From the NCBI RefSeq assembly GCF_033568475.1, contig NC_133123.1, positions 139,082,062 to 139,146,061 of the forward strand: DNA of 64,000 nucleotides, written 5' to 3'. This stretch comes from Henckelia pumila. Its lineage: Eukaryota; Streptophyta; Magnoliopsida; Lamiales; Gesneriaceae. Of this stretch, positions 23,517 through 33,029 are shown piece after piece; the first letter of the stretch is position 1; each line of letters starts with the position of its first letter. Made by a program: the position numbers and the translations under genes. Under the pieces are notes generated by a model. The model did not search any database and was not told the DNA's origin. It saw nothing but the letters and a program-made list of their open reading frames with translations.

Positions 23517-24111
23517 CTTTTTAATAAATATGATATTTTAAAATTAATCAATATAATATTAATTCATATTAAGGGTAAAATTGACCTTTTATTTGGACCA
23601 TGTACCAATTAAGTCAGTTTCAATAGTTTGTGTACCAATATGACATTTTACCAATATTTCGTGTACTAAAATATATTTTTCTCTTTAAATAAATAAATAA
23701 ATGTATATATATATCTTGTTTTTTTAATCTTCTATATAAATATAAGATATATAAATATATTTATAGATATATATCATATATATATATACACGATATACAA
23801 ATATATATCGTATATATAAATATATTATATACAAATATATATATATATACCTTTATATATAGACGATATACTATATAAATATATATATGTATATAAATAT
23901 ATAAATAATGCCATGTAGGCAGCGTCCGCCACAAGATGTAGAGGACGCTGCCCACATGGCACCGTCTGCCACTATGTGTGGCGGATGCTCGATTAAAAAA
24001 ATCAAGCGTTTGCCATTTACATTGACGTTTTACATTATTTTTGTTATTACTCCAATTTCACATTATTTTTGAAATTAAAACTTTTGTTTACATTAAAAAT
24101 AAAAAAAACCC
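22594..24111. mobile_element. Palindromic Mutator-like element with long inverted repeats (1518 bp)
   Basis: Starts GGGTTTTTTTTTATTTTTAA and ends with its complement. It is flanked by a perfect 10-bp direct repeat TATGAAATAT (22584-22593 and 24112-24121), within the 9-11 bp range of Mutator-like elements. The arms contain GTGTGGCGGAC...ATGCCATGTAGGCAGCGTC blocks at 22720-22795 and, inverted, at 23905-23990, then AT repeats. An inner inverted pair (ACGAGCAAAATATATTTTGG, TTGGTACACGAAATATTG and complements, 22998-23690) may be a second element nested in the first. No coding capacity. Transcribed, it would fold into one very long hairpin. Confidence 0.8.
23477..23514. repeat. (TA)n microsatellite near the centre of the palindrome
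   Basis: About 18 uninterrupted TA units. Confidence 0.9.
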
Positions 24112-24121
24112 TATGAAATAT

Positions 24122-24583
24122 ACAATTTGCACCAAACTCCATTGGGGGAAGTTCTTAGCTGGACAGTGGACTGTCCATATGCCCAAATCAACGGTCATGA
24201 GATGATCTGCAGATCAATCTCAATCGTTAGATCTACCCTTGAGGTAGCAACCCCAAAGCAGCATCTCGATTGGATTGATTTATATTCTGATTCCAATCAA
24301 CAAATTACAAACCAAAACCTTCACGTCATGTGAACATAAATTGATCTAAACCTAAGAAACATATATAACTTGAATTCAATTAATGTGAAAAGTTTAGTAA
24401 ATTCCACATGATGATCATATACTAGTGTCTTTGATTTACATGCATGATTCGAACAAATTTAGGGTAGGTTAGATTCTACCCCATGAGGTAGATGTCAATC
24501 ACTGGTTGGTTCAAATCATGTGGGTCCCACTGAATTATATGGAGCTCACATGATTTGAACAAATAAGATACATACACCTGTCC
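24122..24583. other. Intergenic spacer
   Basis: No gene. A small fold-back (CAAATCATGTGGG / GAGCTCACATGATTTG) lies at 24511-24560. Confidence 0.4.
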
Positions 24584-24756
24584 AGCTTTGTCTACGCTAG
24601 CACATGGGCAGTGCCCATGTGCTGCATCCAATGACCCATCTTTTTTTGAATTTGATTTGATCTCATTTTAAATGAGATCATATCAAATCCAAAAAAAACA
24701 TGAATCGTTGGATCCCCATTCGGACACTACCCGAATGGGGTAGCATAGACAAAACC
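24584..24756. mobile_element. Small Mutator-like foldback MITE (173 bp)
   Basis: Inverted ends TTTGTCTACGCTA and TAGCATAGACAAA enclose a second perfect fold (GATTTGATCTCATTTTAAAT / ATGAGATCATATCAAATC). The element is flanked by a perfect 9-bp direct repeat CACCTGTCC (24575-24583 and 24757-24765). Confidence 0.7.
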
Positions 24757-25037
24757 CACCTGTCCCATGGGTAATACTCATGAGCTAGGTTGAAATTTTT
24801 CCAAATTTAGGTAGTGCTTGCAACCTCTAAAAATAAGTGATTATGAAGATTTTCTTCACAAACCTTATAAAACAAGGCTCTACATATTCGATTCAAGAAT
24901 ACGAGAAACGGTCTGGAATGCGACTGCTCCGAACACTCGAATGAACTCATTCCCTTTCGAAATCGCGACATCTCTAACCTTTCTGGACCTCTGAGCATTT
25001 CGACATTGATCTATATAATCCATGTGCCCGATTTTAA

Positions 25038-25260
25038 AAAGGGTGAGCCCCACCCCCAAGGGCCCCACACAGAGCCGCCCCAAGCCCCGACGTGAAGGGA
25101 GGTAAATCAGGGTTATGCCTGGCCAGGTAAGTACCCAAGGAGAGGAAGGCTCGCAAGCGCGATAAACAAGGCCAAATACACCTTTTACGGGATTTGAATA
25201 CTCGTCACCTTCTTTTTCACCAAGGCCTTTGCCAGTTCAGCTGTGCCCCTGGGGGCCCGT
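25038..25260 (-). mobile_element. tRNA-derived SINE inside the dead PMEI copy
   Basis: A 223-base insert flanked by a perfect 14-bp direct repeat GTGCCCGATTTTAA (25024-25037 and 25261-25274). Read on the minus strand it has an RNA polymerase III box A-like CAGCTGAACTGG (about 25244-25233) and a box B-like TATTCAAATCC (25200-25190), and ends in CACCCTTTTT. Much GC-richer than the surroundings. Family name not assigned. Confidence 0.75.
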
Positions 25261-25673
25261 GTGCCCGATTTTAAGATCGTAAGTGGCGTGGGAATAGTGT
25301 TTGTGATCTTTAACTTCACCTAAAGCACTTCGAATTATGACCAATAACAGCTGTCGTACCCAACGTCGGGCACATACGTATTGGTAATCGGGCTTCAACG
25401 TCGTCTTCGATTGCTTGAGCAGCCTGTTACATTCGAAATCCCAGCTGCCTCAATCACAGCGATCAATATGTTGAACAAATCGGAAGCGGATACGACTCGC
25501 GGTTCGGTGTTGAGAACTTGGATGCAGAATTGGTAGTCAATGGGAACTTCTGTGCTAACACACACATCTTTAATAAGGGATGTTGCAGTGGAAGTAGTGC
25601 TCGCAACTTTGGGCATTATTGAGGAGGAAATTAGAATTAGAATTAGAAGTGTCAATGCGAGAAAGGTCATAGC

Positions 25674-26034
25674 TAGGGCTGGGTACGGTACGGTATATCG
25701 TACCGAACTACGATACCGTATATCGTACCGGTATGAAGAAATTCATACCGGTACCATACCGTAAATTCGGTATACTTATACCGGATACCGTGCCGGAAAT
25801 AAAAAAAAATTCGGTATACCGAAAATTTTCGGTATACCGTGAAAAAAATTTTTAAAAAAATTCGGTATATTCGGTATACCGAAATAAAAAATTTTATATA
25901 CCGATACCGATACCGATACCGAAAATTTCATTCCGTACCAAAATTTTCGGTATACCGATTTTTCGGTATATTCGATAAATTTTTCGGTACGATATGACGG
26001 TATTTTCGGCATTCGGTATTTTTTCCTAGCCCTA
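25674..26034. mobile_element. hAT-type MITE (TAGGGCTGGG ends)
   Basis: 361 bp, ends TAGGGCTGGG and CCTAGCCCTA, perfect 8-bp target duplication GTCATAGC (25666-25673 and 26035-26042), which marks the hAT superfamily. The body is made of CGGTATACCG-type words repeated many times, a style widespread in plant hAT MITEs. Intact target repeats suggest a fairly recent insertion. Confidence 0.85.
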
Positions 26035-26104
26035 GTCATAGCTTTTGAAACATCCAAGCTAGCCATTTTTCTTTTGAATATCATGGGTAACTCTACAATA
26101 TGGG

Positions 26105-26106
<2 letters not shown>

Positions 26107-26148
<42 letters not shown>
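26107..26148. repeat. (TA)n microsatellite
   Basis: About 21 TA units, in the promoter position of the dead PMEI copy 4 (the intact paralogues have a TATATAATCCC box there). Confidence 0.9.
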
Positions 26149-26152
<4 letters not shown>

Positions 26153-26399
26153 GGTATGCATATATATAATATGGGATTATATGCACAAATTTGGGTTATT
26201 ATTATATTATGTAAATAATTGATTTTATTATACTACGATATTGTAATTTCAAATATACAATTGGCTTTATTGCCAAGAAAATAAAAAAAAAACTAAAAAT
26301 ATGATTGATTTACGTTTTTCAGATTCCAGCCCAGCCCCAGTGATAGTAGTTTCAGGAGCCCGATAGGTTTCATATTGGGCCTCATGTTCGATTCACTTA

Positions 26400-27229
26400 G
26401 GCTGCGTTTACCTACGTTGATAGGATTGTGAAGATATAATTTATTAGGTGATTATTAAACTAATTAGATATGATATAGAGTGTTATGGATAAATAATAAT
26501 TTGTTTACTGTGATTGATTACGTGAAGATATAATTTATTAGGTGAAGATATAATTTATTAGGTGATTATTAAACACATTTTTGTCCTTTAACACAGTGTT
26601 TGGTTCAATTGATAGGATTATTGAATGCTTATTAAATGAATGATAAAAAATTGATAAATAAGGATTGATAATTTGTGTTAAAAATAGTATTGTGTTTGGT
26701 TTGATTTTTAGGAATAAGATTAAATAATGATTTAAAATTTTTTGCCAACAATACCATTTATATCTTATTGGATGAGTGATTTTTAGATTGGAGGGAAAGG
26801 GTAATTATGGAATTTATGAATAAGATAAAAACAAGGATAAATAATACTAGGGTGAGAGGAGGGTTTAGTTAACTTACTATAAAACAACTTTATTCTTTCT
26901 AGGTTAGATTAGCTTGTTTTAATAAAAATCCTACCAAACAATGGATTAAATAAAAAATCACACACAAACCTACCTAATCCTTTGTACCAAACACTGCGTA
27001 AATATAATAGAAATGATTAGAAATAAGGGTATATTAGGAGTTTTCTAATTTTCTTTTCATTTATACAAGTCATAGATTATTTATCCTTAATAAAATTGAG
27101 GATTAAAAATCATGCTCAAATTTAATTATTAACGGGTCATTGAGTTTAGGATTTTTTTTAAATTTTTAAGTAAACATAGAATTAATTAATATTAATAGTC
27201 TATCATATTTACCTCAAGTAAACGCAACC
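26400..27229. mobile_element. Tourist-like (PIF/Harbinger) MITE, host of a nested MITE
   Basis: Inverted ends GGCTGCGTTTAC and GTAAACGCAACC with target duplication TTA (26397-26399 and 27230-27232). 830 bp, of which 407 are a second MITE. The block GAAGATATAATTTATTAGGTGA is repeated just left of the nested element. Confidence 0.75.
26592..26998. mobile_element. Nested Tourist-like MITE
   Basis: Ends CACAGTGTTTGGT and ACCAAACACTGCG, target duplication TAA (26589-26591 and 26999-27001). Inserted inside the MITE at 26400-27229 and therefore younger than it. Confidence 0.75.
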
Positions 27230-27524
27230 TTAAAGGATCTAAAGAATATCCAGTAAAAGGGGAAGAAAAATAGAAAAATGCAAGTAATCCAAAAGCATAA
27301 TGATTAATCATATTAATAATCAGAAATTATAATATGAAAGACTTTTGGGAGATTGTTCCGTTCATCTTCTCCATTCATCAAATTTCCCAATTCTCATACG
27401 AAACCTAACAGCCTGCTGTGGTTTTGCTCTCCTCAATTTCTGAAATCGTAATTTCTAGGTCAATTTTAGCGACCAAATTTGTGGGTTGTTTGTGAATGTG
27501 TCTTTTCTATACCTAAACGGGAGG
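27230..27524. promoter_or_regulatory. Promoter and 5' leader of the 159-aa protein gene
   Basis: The 300 bases before the ATG at 27525 include a C/T-rich stretch (27362-27440) typical of plant 5' leaders. No firm TATA box assigned. The nested MITEs end only about 300 bases upstream. Confidence 0.4.
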
Positions 27525-30266
27525 ATGAAGTTTTTAACAAGGAAACTTAATTGGATATTTGGTTTGGGGAGAGACGAGGAACAACAGCATGAGGCCGCCA
27601 CTGGGGCAAGCATTGCATCGGGATCTTCACCGATTGCAGCTGAATTTGCAGCTCAAGGTCATCATGGTCCCCGTAAAGGCTTCAGTGTACCAGTTCAGGT
27701 CCCGGTGGAGCGGGCTCCACTGCCTCCCCTTCTTGTACCCTGCCCCGAAGGAGACGGTGGACTTCAGGTTAGTCTGATTAGTAGAAGATATATTACATTT
27801 TATGATGGTTAGTTGTTTTTGTTTGTGATAATGTGTTTTTCTTAAAGTTCGTCCAAGTTGAATTGGTAGGATTGGATTGTATACTGTATTTTTAATTATT
27901 TGAGTTTTGAGAGTATCTGCTCTTACAGGCCTGATTTTCCTGTGTATTAATTCTTCAGTTCTTTAAGACAATGTGCACATCCTTTGGTTTGATGTATGAG
28001 ATGTGATGATTTTCTGGAGTCTAATTTTTTATGATGCTGAGAATCCATTTGCTTTTACTAGTTTCATGTTGCAAAATGTGACGTTGTGAAGATAAGTTAT
28101 CACCTGCAGAGTAAGGTTGGTTTAAAAATTTATTAACCTTGCTGAATATCTTGTCCTTCTTTACTTGGTACTGTTCCAGCAAGGCCTGTCTTGTTGGTTA
28201 ATAAGTAACACATACGACTTAAGTTTCCAGTTAGATTTCTGAAAAATGCTGTGGTTTATTTCTTATTTATTTGACAGTTTCACAAAATAGAGTTGTTTTC
28301 TTAATCTTCAGCGGTGTTGATGACTTTAAATAATTGGCAATTGCAGATTGTCGGTAATTTTGGAAAGAGGGTTTAGTTCCTTTATAAGATATATATATGA
28401 AATATGGGAAATCATTATTCTCTTGAATCTTAAGACAAAGGCCAGAACTGTGATTTTCTTTGCATGTGTAAACCAAAGGAAAGGGGTGTTCGTTTGGGGA
28501 GAGCCTGATTAGTTATAAATAACATATAAGAATATGATTGAAATTACTAGGAAATACCATTTATTCTTCTGTGAACCAGCTTCTTTGTGTGAAAGTTTTC
28601 TTTAGTGGTTTAGATAGAAGCTAAAGGCTAAATAGTAGTATCTGTTTTGCGGTTTCTGAAATGTTGGCTTTCATGGTATGTTATGTGTGGAATTATATTT
28701 CTTAAAAAATTGTATCACTTTTTCAACTATCAAGATTAAAATGATGATGTAGGACAGCTTGAGAATGGGTTGATTTTAACAGGAATGGTGGCCCAGAGGC
28801 CAAGGCTTGTTAGATGTTCACAGCTAGCATCTGTATTATTTTCGCAGTAATACATTTTTGTATGTTACTTTTGATTACTCGGCAGCAGCAGCAAACATTT
28901 AGTTTCCGTTGCTCTTGATTGGATTATATCCTTGAATTTAACTAGAGGTTATTTTTCCTTTACCAAATACCAATGAATGTTAAACATGACAGGCTGCATG
29001 CTAATGTTAATGTTAGTTTGTAGATGTCACATAAAATTCATGGAATAAAGTAATTGCCATTCTCAGAATCTTAAAACAAAGGCCATATTTGGTAGATAAT
29101 AGTGCCCAAAAATTTGTTTCTAGTGAAGTTGATGTTCTTAGCTTGTATGAATGGGAGGGAAGGGGTCGTAATGTCTCAAAGGATGAAGAATGGGAAGGAA
29201 CCAAGGCTGCATTTGGATGAATGGATTTCAGGGTAAAACATATAAGATGTTTAGTTGAAATCTGCAAAACTTATATGGATAGTCTTCTCCAATTCAACTG
29301 CCCACATAAAATGATTTAATCCAAATGTAGTTTTGTGGTAAGAAAACTTGTTTGGAGATTTTAAAAGGTACGCCAATAATTTTATAGTTTAACTGCATGA
29401 AGGTTCAAAGAAATGATGTAGGTTATGTAGTCTGTCAGTCACAAAAGATGTTACTTGAGCAGTCTAGTCTGGTGAATAAAAATTGAGACCTGTGTTATGC
29501 GTCTTTTTCATTCTGCGTATAACGTGAGCATTCATACGTATTTTACACACCTGGGTACCTCAGAAAAAATGTATGACGGCAAGCCTCAGGCCGAGGCTCG
29601 CGCAACCATGATTGTACAATGAACTCCTATACCAAATAATTTGTATTCGTCCTCACTTAAATGAGTTAATATGCGTAGTGATCTTCAATTATATCCAAAA
29701 GCAGTAACCTGGTTGTATATATCAGCCGAGATTTTGTATTTATTATTCTTTTGTTTTAAGTTTTTACTGAATAAAATCTCCATTAATGGGAAGGAACTAC
29801 CTATATTGTCCTGTATTCCACAACAAGCCTCCAATAGAATATACTGCTAGTTAGAGGACTATGACCAAAGTTCATTTCCAAATTTTCTTATTTATATGGA
29901 TGCACGAATTATTTACCTCATCTACTTTTTCTATGATTTATTTGTTTTTTTATTTGGAATGATTATGCTTGTGGTTAGTGACTTGTTTGATATGCGCACC
30001 TTATATTGGTTTGTATCCTAATTGCTCAGGGCTTGAATTGGTATGCAAGGCGCCTAAGAATAGATGAAGATGGAGATGTCGCTGATGAGTTTCTTGACGA
30101 GGACTCACCAGATATTTCAACTAGCACGGAAGAGCAAAATAGGCCATTGCCAAGATTTAAAGTGAAGTCTATCATGAAGCCGGCAAAAGTGAAGAAACAA
30201 GAACTCTTGCGAAATGGTAAGATTCGGCATCTCGTGGAACACCATGGCAGGCTTGAGTGGGTGTAA
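27525..30266 (+). CDS. Conserved uncharacterised plant protein, two exons
   Basis: Exon 1 27525-27767 (81 codons) and exon 2 30030-30266 join in phase 0 across a 2262-bp GT..AG intron (CAG|GTTAGT ... TGCTCAG|GG), giving 159 aa. The ATG at 27525 (MKFLTRKLNWIFG) is preferred to the upstream in-frame ATG because it starts a basic, aromatic N-terminus and fits the compact size. Features: a Gly/Ser/Ala-rich linker, then KGFSVPVQVPVERAPLPPLL, LVPCPEGDGG, and across the junction LQGLNWYARRLRIDEDGDVADEFL, an acidic/Ser stretch and a basic C-terminus ending HGRLEWV. No signal peptide or membrane segment. The pattern looks like a small conserved plant family of unknown role; I assign no function. Confidence 0.8.
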
Positions 30267-31097
30267 ATGACATTTGTGAAGCAATCAAATTAATGCCTCA
30301 ATATCATCAAATCTATGGCAGCGGCCCAACTAATTTAAGGGATCTCCGATATAGTAATTTTTCTTGAATGTTGTGTTGTCTGATTATGTTCCTTACTTCT
30401 CAAGGTAAACAAGGATTTAAAAAAAAAAAGAACATTTGATATTCCTCTTTGGATGAAGGTATGTGCATCATCTCAAGTGCTTTTTCATTACCCAGACATG
30501 GGATTACTTTGTGCTCTTTTGTGCGGTGTTTTGTGGAGCAATAGGAGGCAACTACGTACTTCTATTTAAAACAAATATGGGTGAAGTACACCGGTTACTC
30601 CTTTAGTTTGGTTTCGCTTGTGCCCTCCTACGTTTGAATAATCCATGATTCTCAAGAACTTATCCTCAATCTCTCAATGTGTTCACCTCAAAATTACAAT
30701 GTAATGGCAGGGGTTGTACCCTTATAAACGTCATGAATCTATTTTGTCATTTACCCTCAAGTATCCATGTCATTTGCCCATACGATTACGAGTGTGTTAT
30801 TTTGTATGTAATAATAATTATTGAATTTTGCTGGAAAAATCTGGAAATGGGTGCATGGTTAAAACAAGCACGATCAGAGAATTCCAACTAGAGCTCTTTA
30901 GGACAATAAAGGAGGCCAATTCACATACCAAGGAAATGATTAAACTCGTCGAACATATATACTTACCGATATAAGTAAGTGTTTATCTCAATACTCACTA
31001 ACTTAAATCATAAATAAACTGTTTTTTCTACGGGATATTCCTCTAAGCCCATATAACATGACCATGAATCCTCAGTATCACGTCACCTATTCCATGT
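30267..31097. other. Convergent 3' flanks
   Basis: Holds the 3' ends of the plus-strand gene ending at 30266 and of the minus-strand gene ending at 31098. No other gene seen. Confidence 0.5.
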
Positions 31098-33029
31098 TCA
31101 GGGATTATCTGTAATGTCGATCAGGAGCTTAGAATAATTCTTAGAAATCTGATTCTTCACACCAACCTCATTATTTCGTTTCTTTGGCACGGCCCTAACG
31201 CAACGATTTATGTCTTGTACGATCACTTCGCCATCTAATCCTGCAATGGTCGATTCTTGGCTGGCATCTGCTAACACAAGTTTGATGTATTCTGCTATTT
31301 CTTGATAAGCTATCACACATTCTCTCATGGATGGTTTAAGAGCTGGATCCATATTCTTGTCTTTATACAGTGTTATGAGGTATTTTAAGGTTTTGATGAC
31401 ATGGCGCGTTGTTGCCTCTGTAGCTACTTGTAACAGGGGAGTGTAGTCATCTGCGGTTGCATTGGCAGCTTTAGGGTTCTTGAGCACCTTGAGACAGAAG
31501 ATCCGATTCACGCTGAGTCTTTTGTAGAGACAGAAATTGTTAACTGTTTGGTATGGAACCGTGGGGTTTGTAGTTGGTTTGGAGGGTGTTGGCTCAGGGG
31601 GTGATTTTGAGCCTTGTTCTGGATTGGGGGTTGGTTTTATGGTTGGTTCTGGTTCCGCGCTTGGTCCTTCGGTTGAATTTGGATCATTGTCTGATTCAGT
31701 AGGTGCAGAACTTGGTTCGGGGGCTGGTTTTGGTTTAGAGCTAGGTGCAGGGGATGTTTTTGGTTTAGAACTTGGTGCAGGACTATCTTCTGCTTCTGTA
31801 GGTGGTTCTGTTTCGGAACTTGGTGATTGTGACATGGAGGGTTTTGGTTTAGAGCTAGGTGCAGGGGTTGGTTTTGGTTTAGAACTTGGTGCAGGACTAT
31901 CTTCTGGTTCTGTAGGCGGTTCTGTTTCGGAACTTGGTGATTGTGACATGGATGGTTTTGGTTTAGAGCTAGGTGCAGGGGATGGTTTTGGTTTAGAACT
32001 CGGTGCAGGACTATCTTCTGGTTCTGTAGGTGGTTCTGTTTCGGAACTTGGTGATTGTGACATGGATGGTTTTGGTTTAGAGCTAGGTGCAGGGGATGGT
32101 TTTGGTTTAGAACTTGGTGCAGGACCATCATTTTGTTCTGTAGGCGGTTCTGTTTCGGAACTTGGTGATTGTGACATGGATGGTTTTGGTTTAGAGCTAG
32201 GTGCAGGGGATGGTTTTGGTTTAGAGCTTGGTGCAGGACCATCATTTGGTTCTGTAGGTGGTTCTGTTTCAGAGTCTGGTTCAGAGTTTGGTGATGGTGA
32301 CATGGATGGTTTTGGTTTAGAGCTAGGTGCAACGGATGGTTTTGGTTTAGAGCTTGGTGCAGGACCATCATCTGGTTCTGTATCAGGGCTTGGTGATGGT
32401 GACATCGATGGTTTTGGTTCAGAGCTTGGTGCAGGACCATCATCTGGTTCTGTGGGTGGTTCTGTTTCAGGTTCAGAGCTTGTTGATGGTGACTTGGATG
32501 ATTTGGGTTTAGAACTAGGTGTAGGGGTGGGTTTGGGTTTAAAGCTAGGTGCAGGACCATCGCATGGTTCCGTGGGCGTTTTTGTTTGCTCAGAGCTTGG
32601 TGCGGGACCATCACATGGTTCTGTGGTCGGTTCTGTTTCACATTCTAGTTCACAACTCGGTGACGGTGAAGTGGATGGTTTTGGTTTAGAGTTGGGTGCA
32701 TGGGATGGTTTTGGTTTAGAACTTGGTTCTGTGGGCGGTTCTACTTCAGAGCTTAGTGATGGTGGCATGAATGTTTTTGGATGATTGGTTGACTGTGGAG
32801 CCAAAGCTGGCCTAGAGCTTGGTGCCATGGACCATTTTGAGTCCAAGGGCAGAATTGTGTCATAGTCGTCTGATTCCGATTCAAATCCCGGTTCTGAATC
32901 AATGTCATTCTCTATAGATGATTTTGGAAGCGTGGGTGGTTTCAATGTAGGGATGGATTGTGAAAGGGAGAAGGCGGAGAAAGAAAGAACAACTACAAGG
33001 CAAATTAACACCTTTCGTGAAGAAACCAT
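31098..33029 (-). CDS. Secreted chimera: Pro/Ser/Lys-rich repeat region plus C-terminal PMEI domain
   Basis: Single exon, 643 aa from the ATG at 33029; the frame is open a little further upstream but without an ATG. Residues 1-24 are a signal peptide (MVSSRKVLICLVVVLSFSAF). Then about 470 residues of low complexity follow, dominated by PAPSSKPKPS, SETEPPTEP and similar blocks. The core is a 38-residue (114-bp) unit repeated nearly identically four to five times (31831-32300), with more diverged units around it. Ala-Pro and Ser-Pro pairs are sites for hydroxylation and arabinogalactan-type glycosylation in plants. The last ~150 residues form a PMEI/invertase-inhibitor domain with four cysteines (NNFC, RIFC, RECVIAY, INRC). 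Likely a cell-wall glycoprotein tethering an inhibitor-like domain; whether that domain still inhibits an enzyme is unknown. A TATATAA lies about 70 bases upstream of the ATG. Confidence 0.85.
   Translation of the reverse strand: MVSSRKVLICLVVVLSFSAFSLSQSIPTLKPPTLPKSSIENDIDSEPGFESESDDYDTILPLDSKWSMAPSSRPALAPQSTNHPKTFMPPSLSSEVEPPTEPSSKPKPSHAPNSKPKPSTSPSPSCELECETEPTTEPCDGPAPSSEQTKTPTEPCDGPAPSFKPKPTPTPSSKPKSSKSPSTSSEPETEPPTEPDDGPAPSSEPKPSMSPSPSPDTEPDDGPAPSSKPKPSVAPSSKPKPSMSPSPNSEPDSETEPPTEPNDGPAPSSKPKPSPAPSSKPKPSMSQSPSSETEPPTEQNDGPAPSSKPKPSPAPSSKPKPSMSQSPSSETEPPTEPEDSPAPSSKPKPSPAPSSKPKPSMSQSPSSETEPPTEPEDSPAPSSKPKPTPAPSSKPKPSMSQSPSSETEPPTEAEDSPAPSSKPKTSPAPSSKPKPAPEPSSAPTESDNDPNSTEGPSAEPEPTIKPTPNPEQGSKSPPEPTPSKPTTNPTVPYQTVNNFCLYKRLSVNRIFCLKVLKNPKAANATADDYTPLLQVATEATTRHVIKTLKYLITLYKDKNMDPALKPSMRECVIAYQEIAEYIKLVLADASQESTIAGLDGEVIVQDINRCVRAVPKKRNNEVGVKNQISKNYSKLLIDITDNP
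31827..32300. repeat. 114-bp in-frame coding minisatellite
   Basis: The word GACATGGATGGTTTTGG recurs at 31831, 31945, 32059, 32173 and (with a longer unit) 32299; spacing is exactly 114 bases between the first four. Near-identity between units points to recent unequal exchange, so copy number probably varies between individuals. Confidence 0.9.

Larger units (their letters stand above)
24880..26066 (-). pseudogene. Dead PMEI/invertase-inhibitor copy split by two insertions (cluster copy 4)
   Basis: Starts at the ATG at 26066 (MASLDVSKA), is interrupted in the signal-peptide region by a hAT MITE (25674-26034), continues as TFLALTLLILILISS...SLIKDVCVSTEVPIDYQFC, loses about 20 bases around the SNVT segment, and is interrupted again by a SINE (25038-25260). 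It ends with HMDYIDQCRNAQRSRKVRDV...FGAVAFQTVS. The DNA on either side of the MITE is continuous in frame (SKAMTFLAL) apart from the duplicated 8 bases, so the MITE entered a readable signal peptide. The C-terminal half is closest to cluster gene 1, the N-terminal half to gene 2. The third cysteine segment is garbled by frame changes. Confidence 0.88.

Noticed and set aside
22731-23955. Tyr/Ile-rich open frames in the palindrome
   Set aside because: Translations of TA/ATA repeats, not proteins.
31637-32641. A 334-codon minus-strand frame rich in NQNHPLHLALNQ repeats
   Set aside because: Out-of-frame reading of the same repeat; the correct frame has a signal peptide and a PMEI domain.
31537-32784. 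A 415-codon open frame on the plus strand full of GFGLELGAG-type repeats
   Set aside because: It is the complement of the Pro/Ser/Lys repeat region. The repeat unit length is a multiple of three, so all frames stay open; no signal peptide or domain on this strand.
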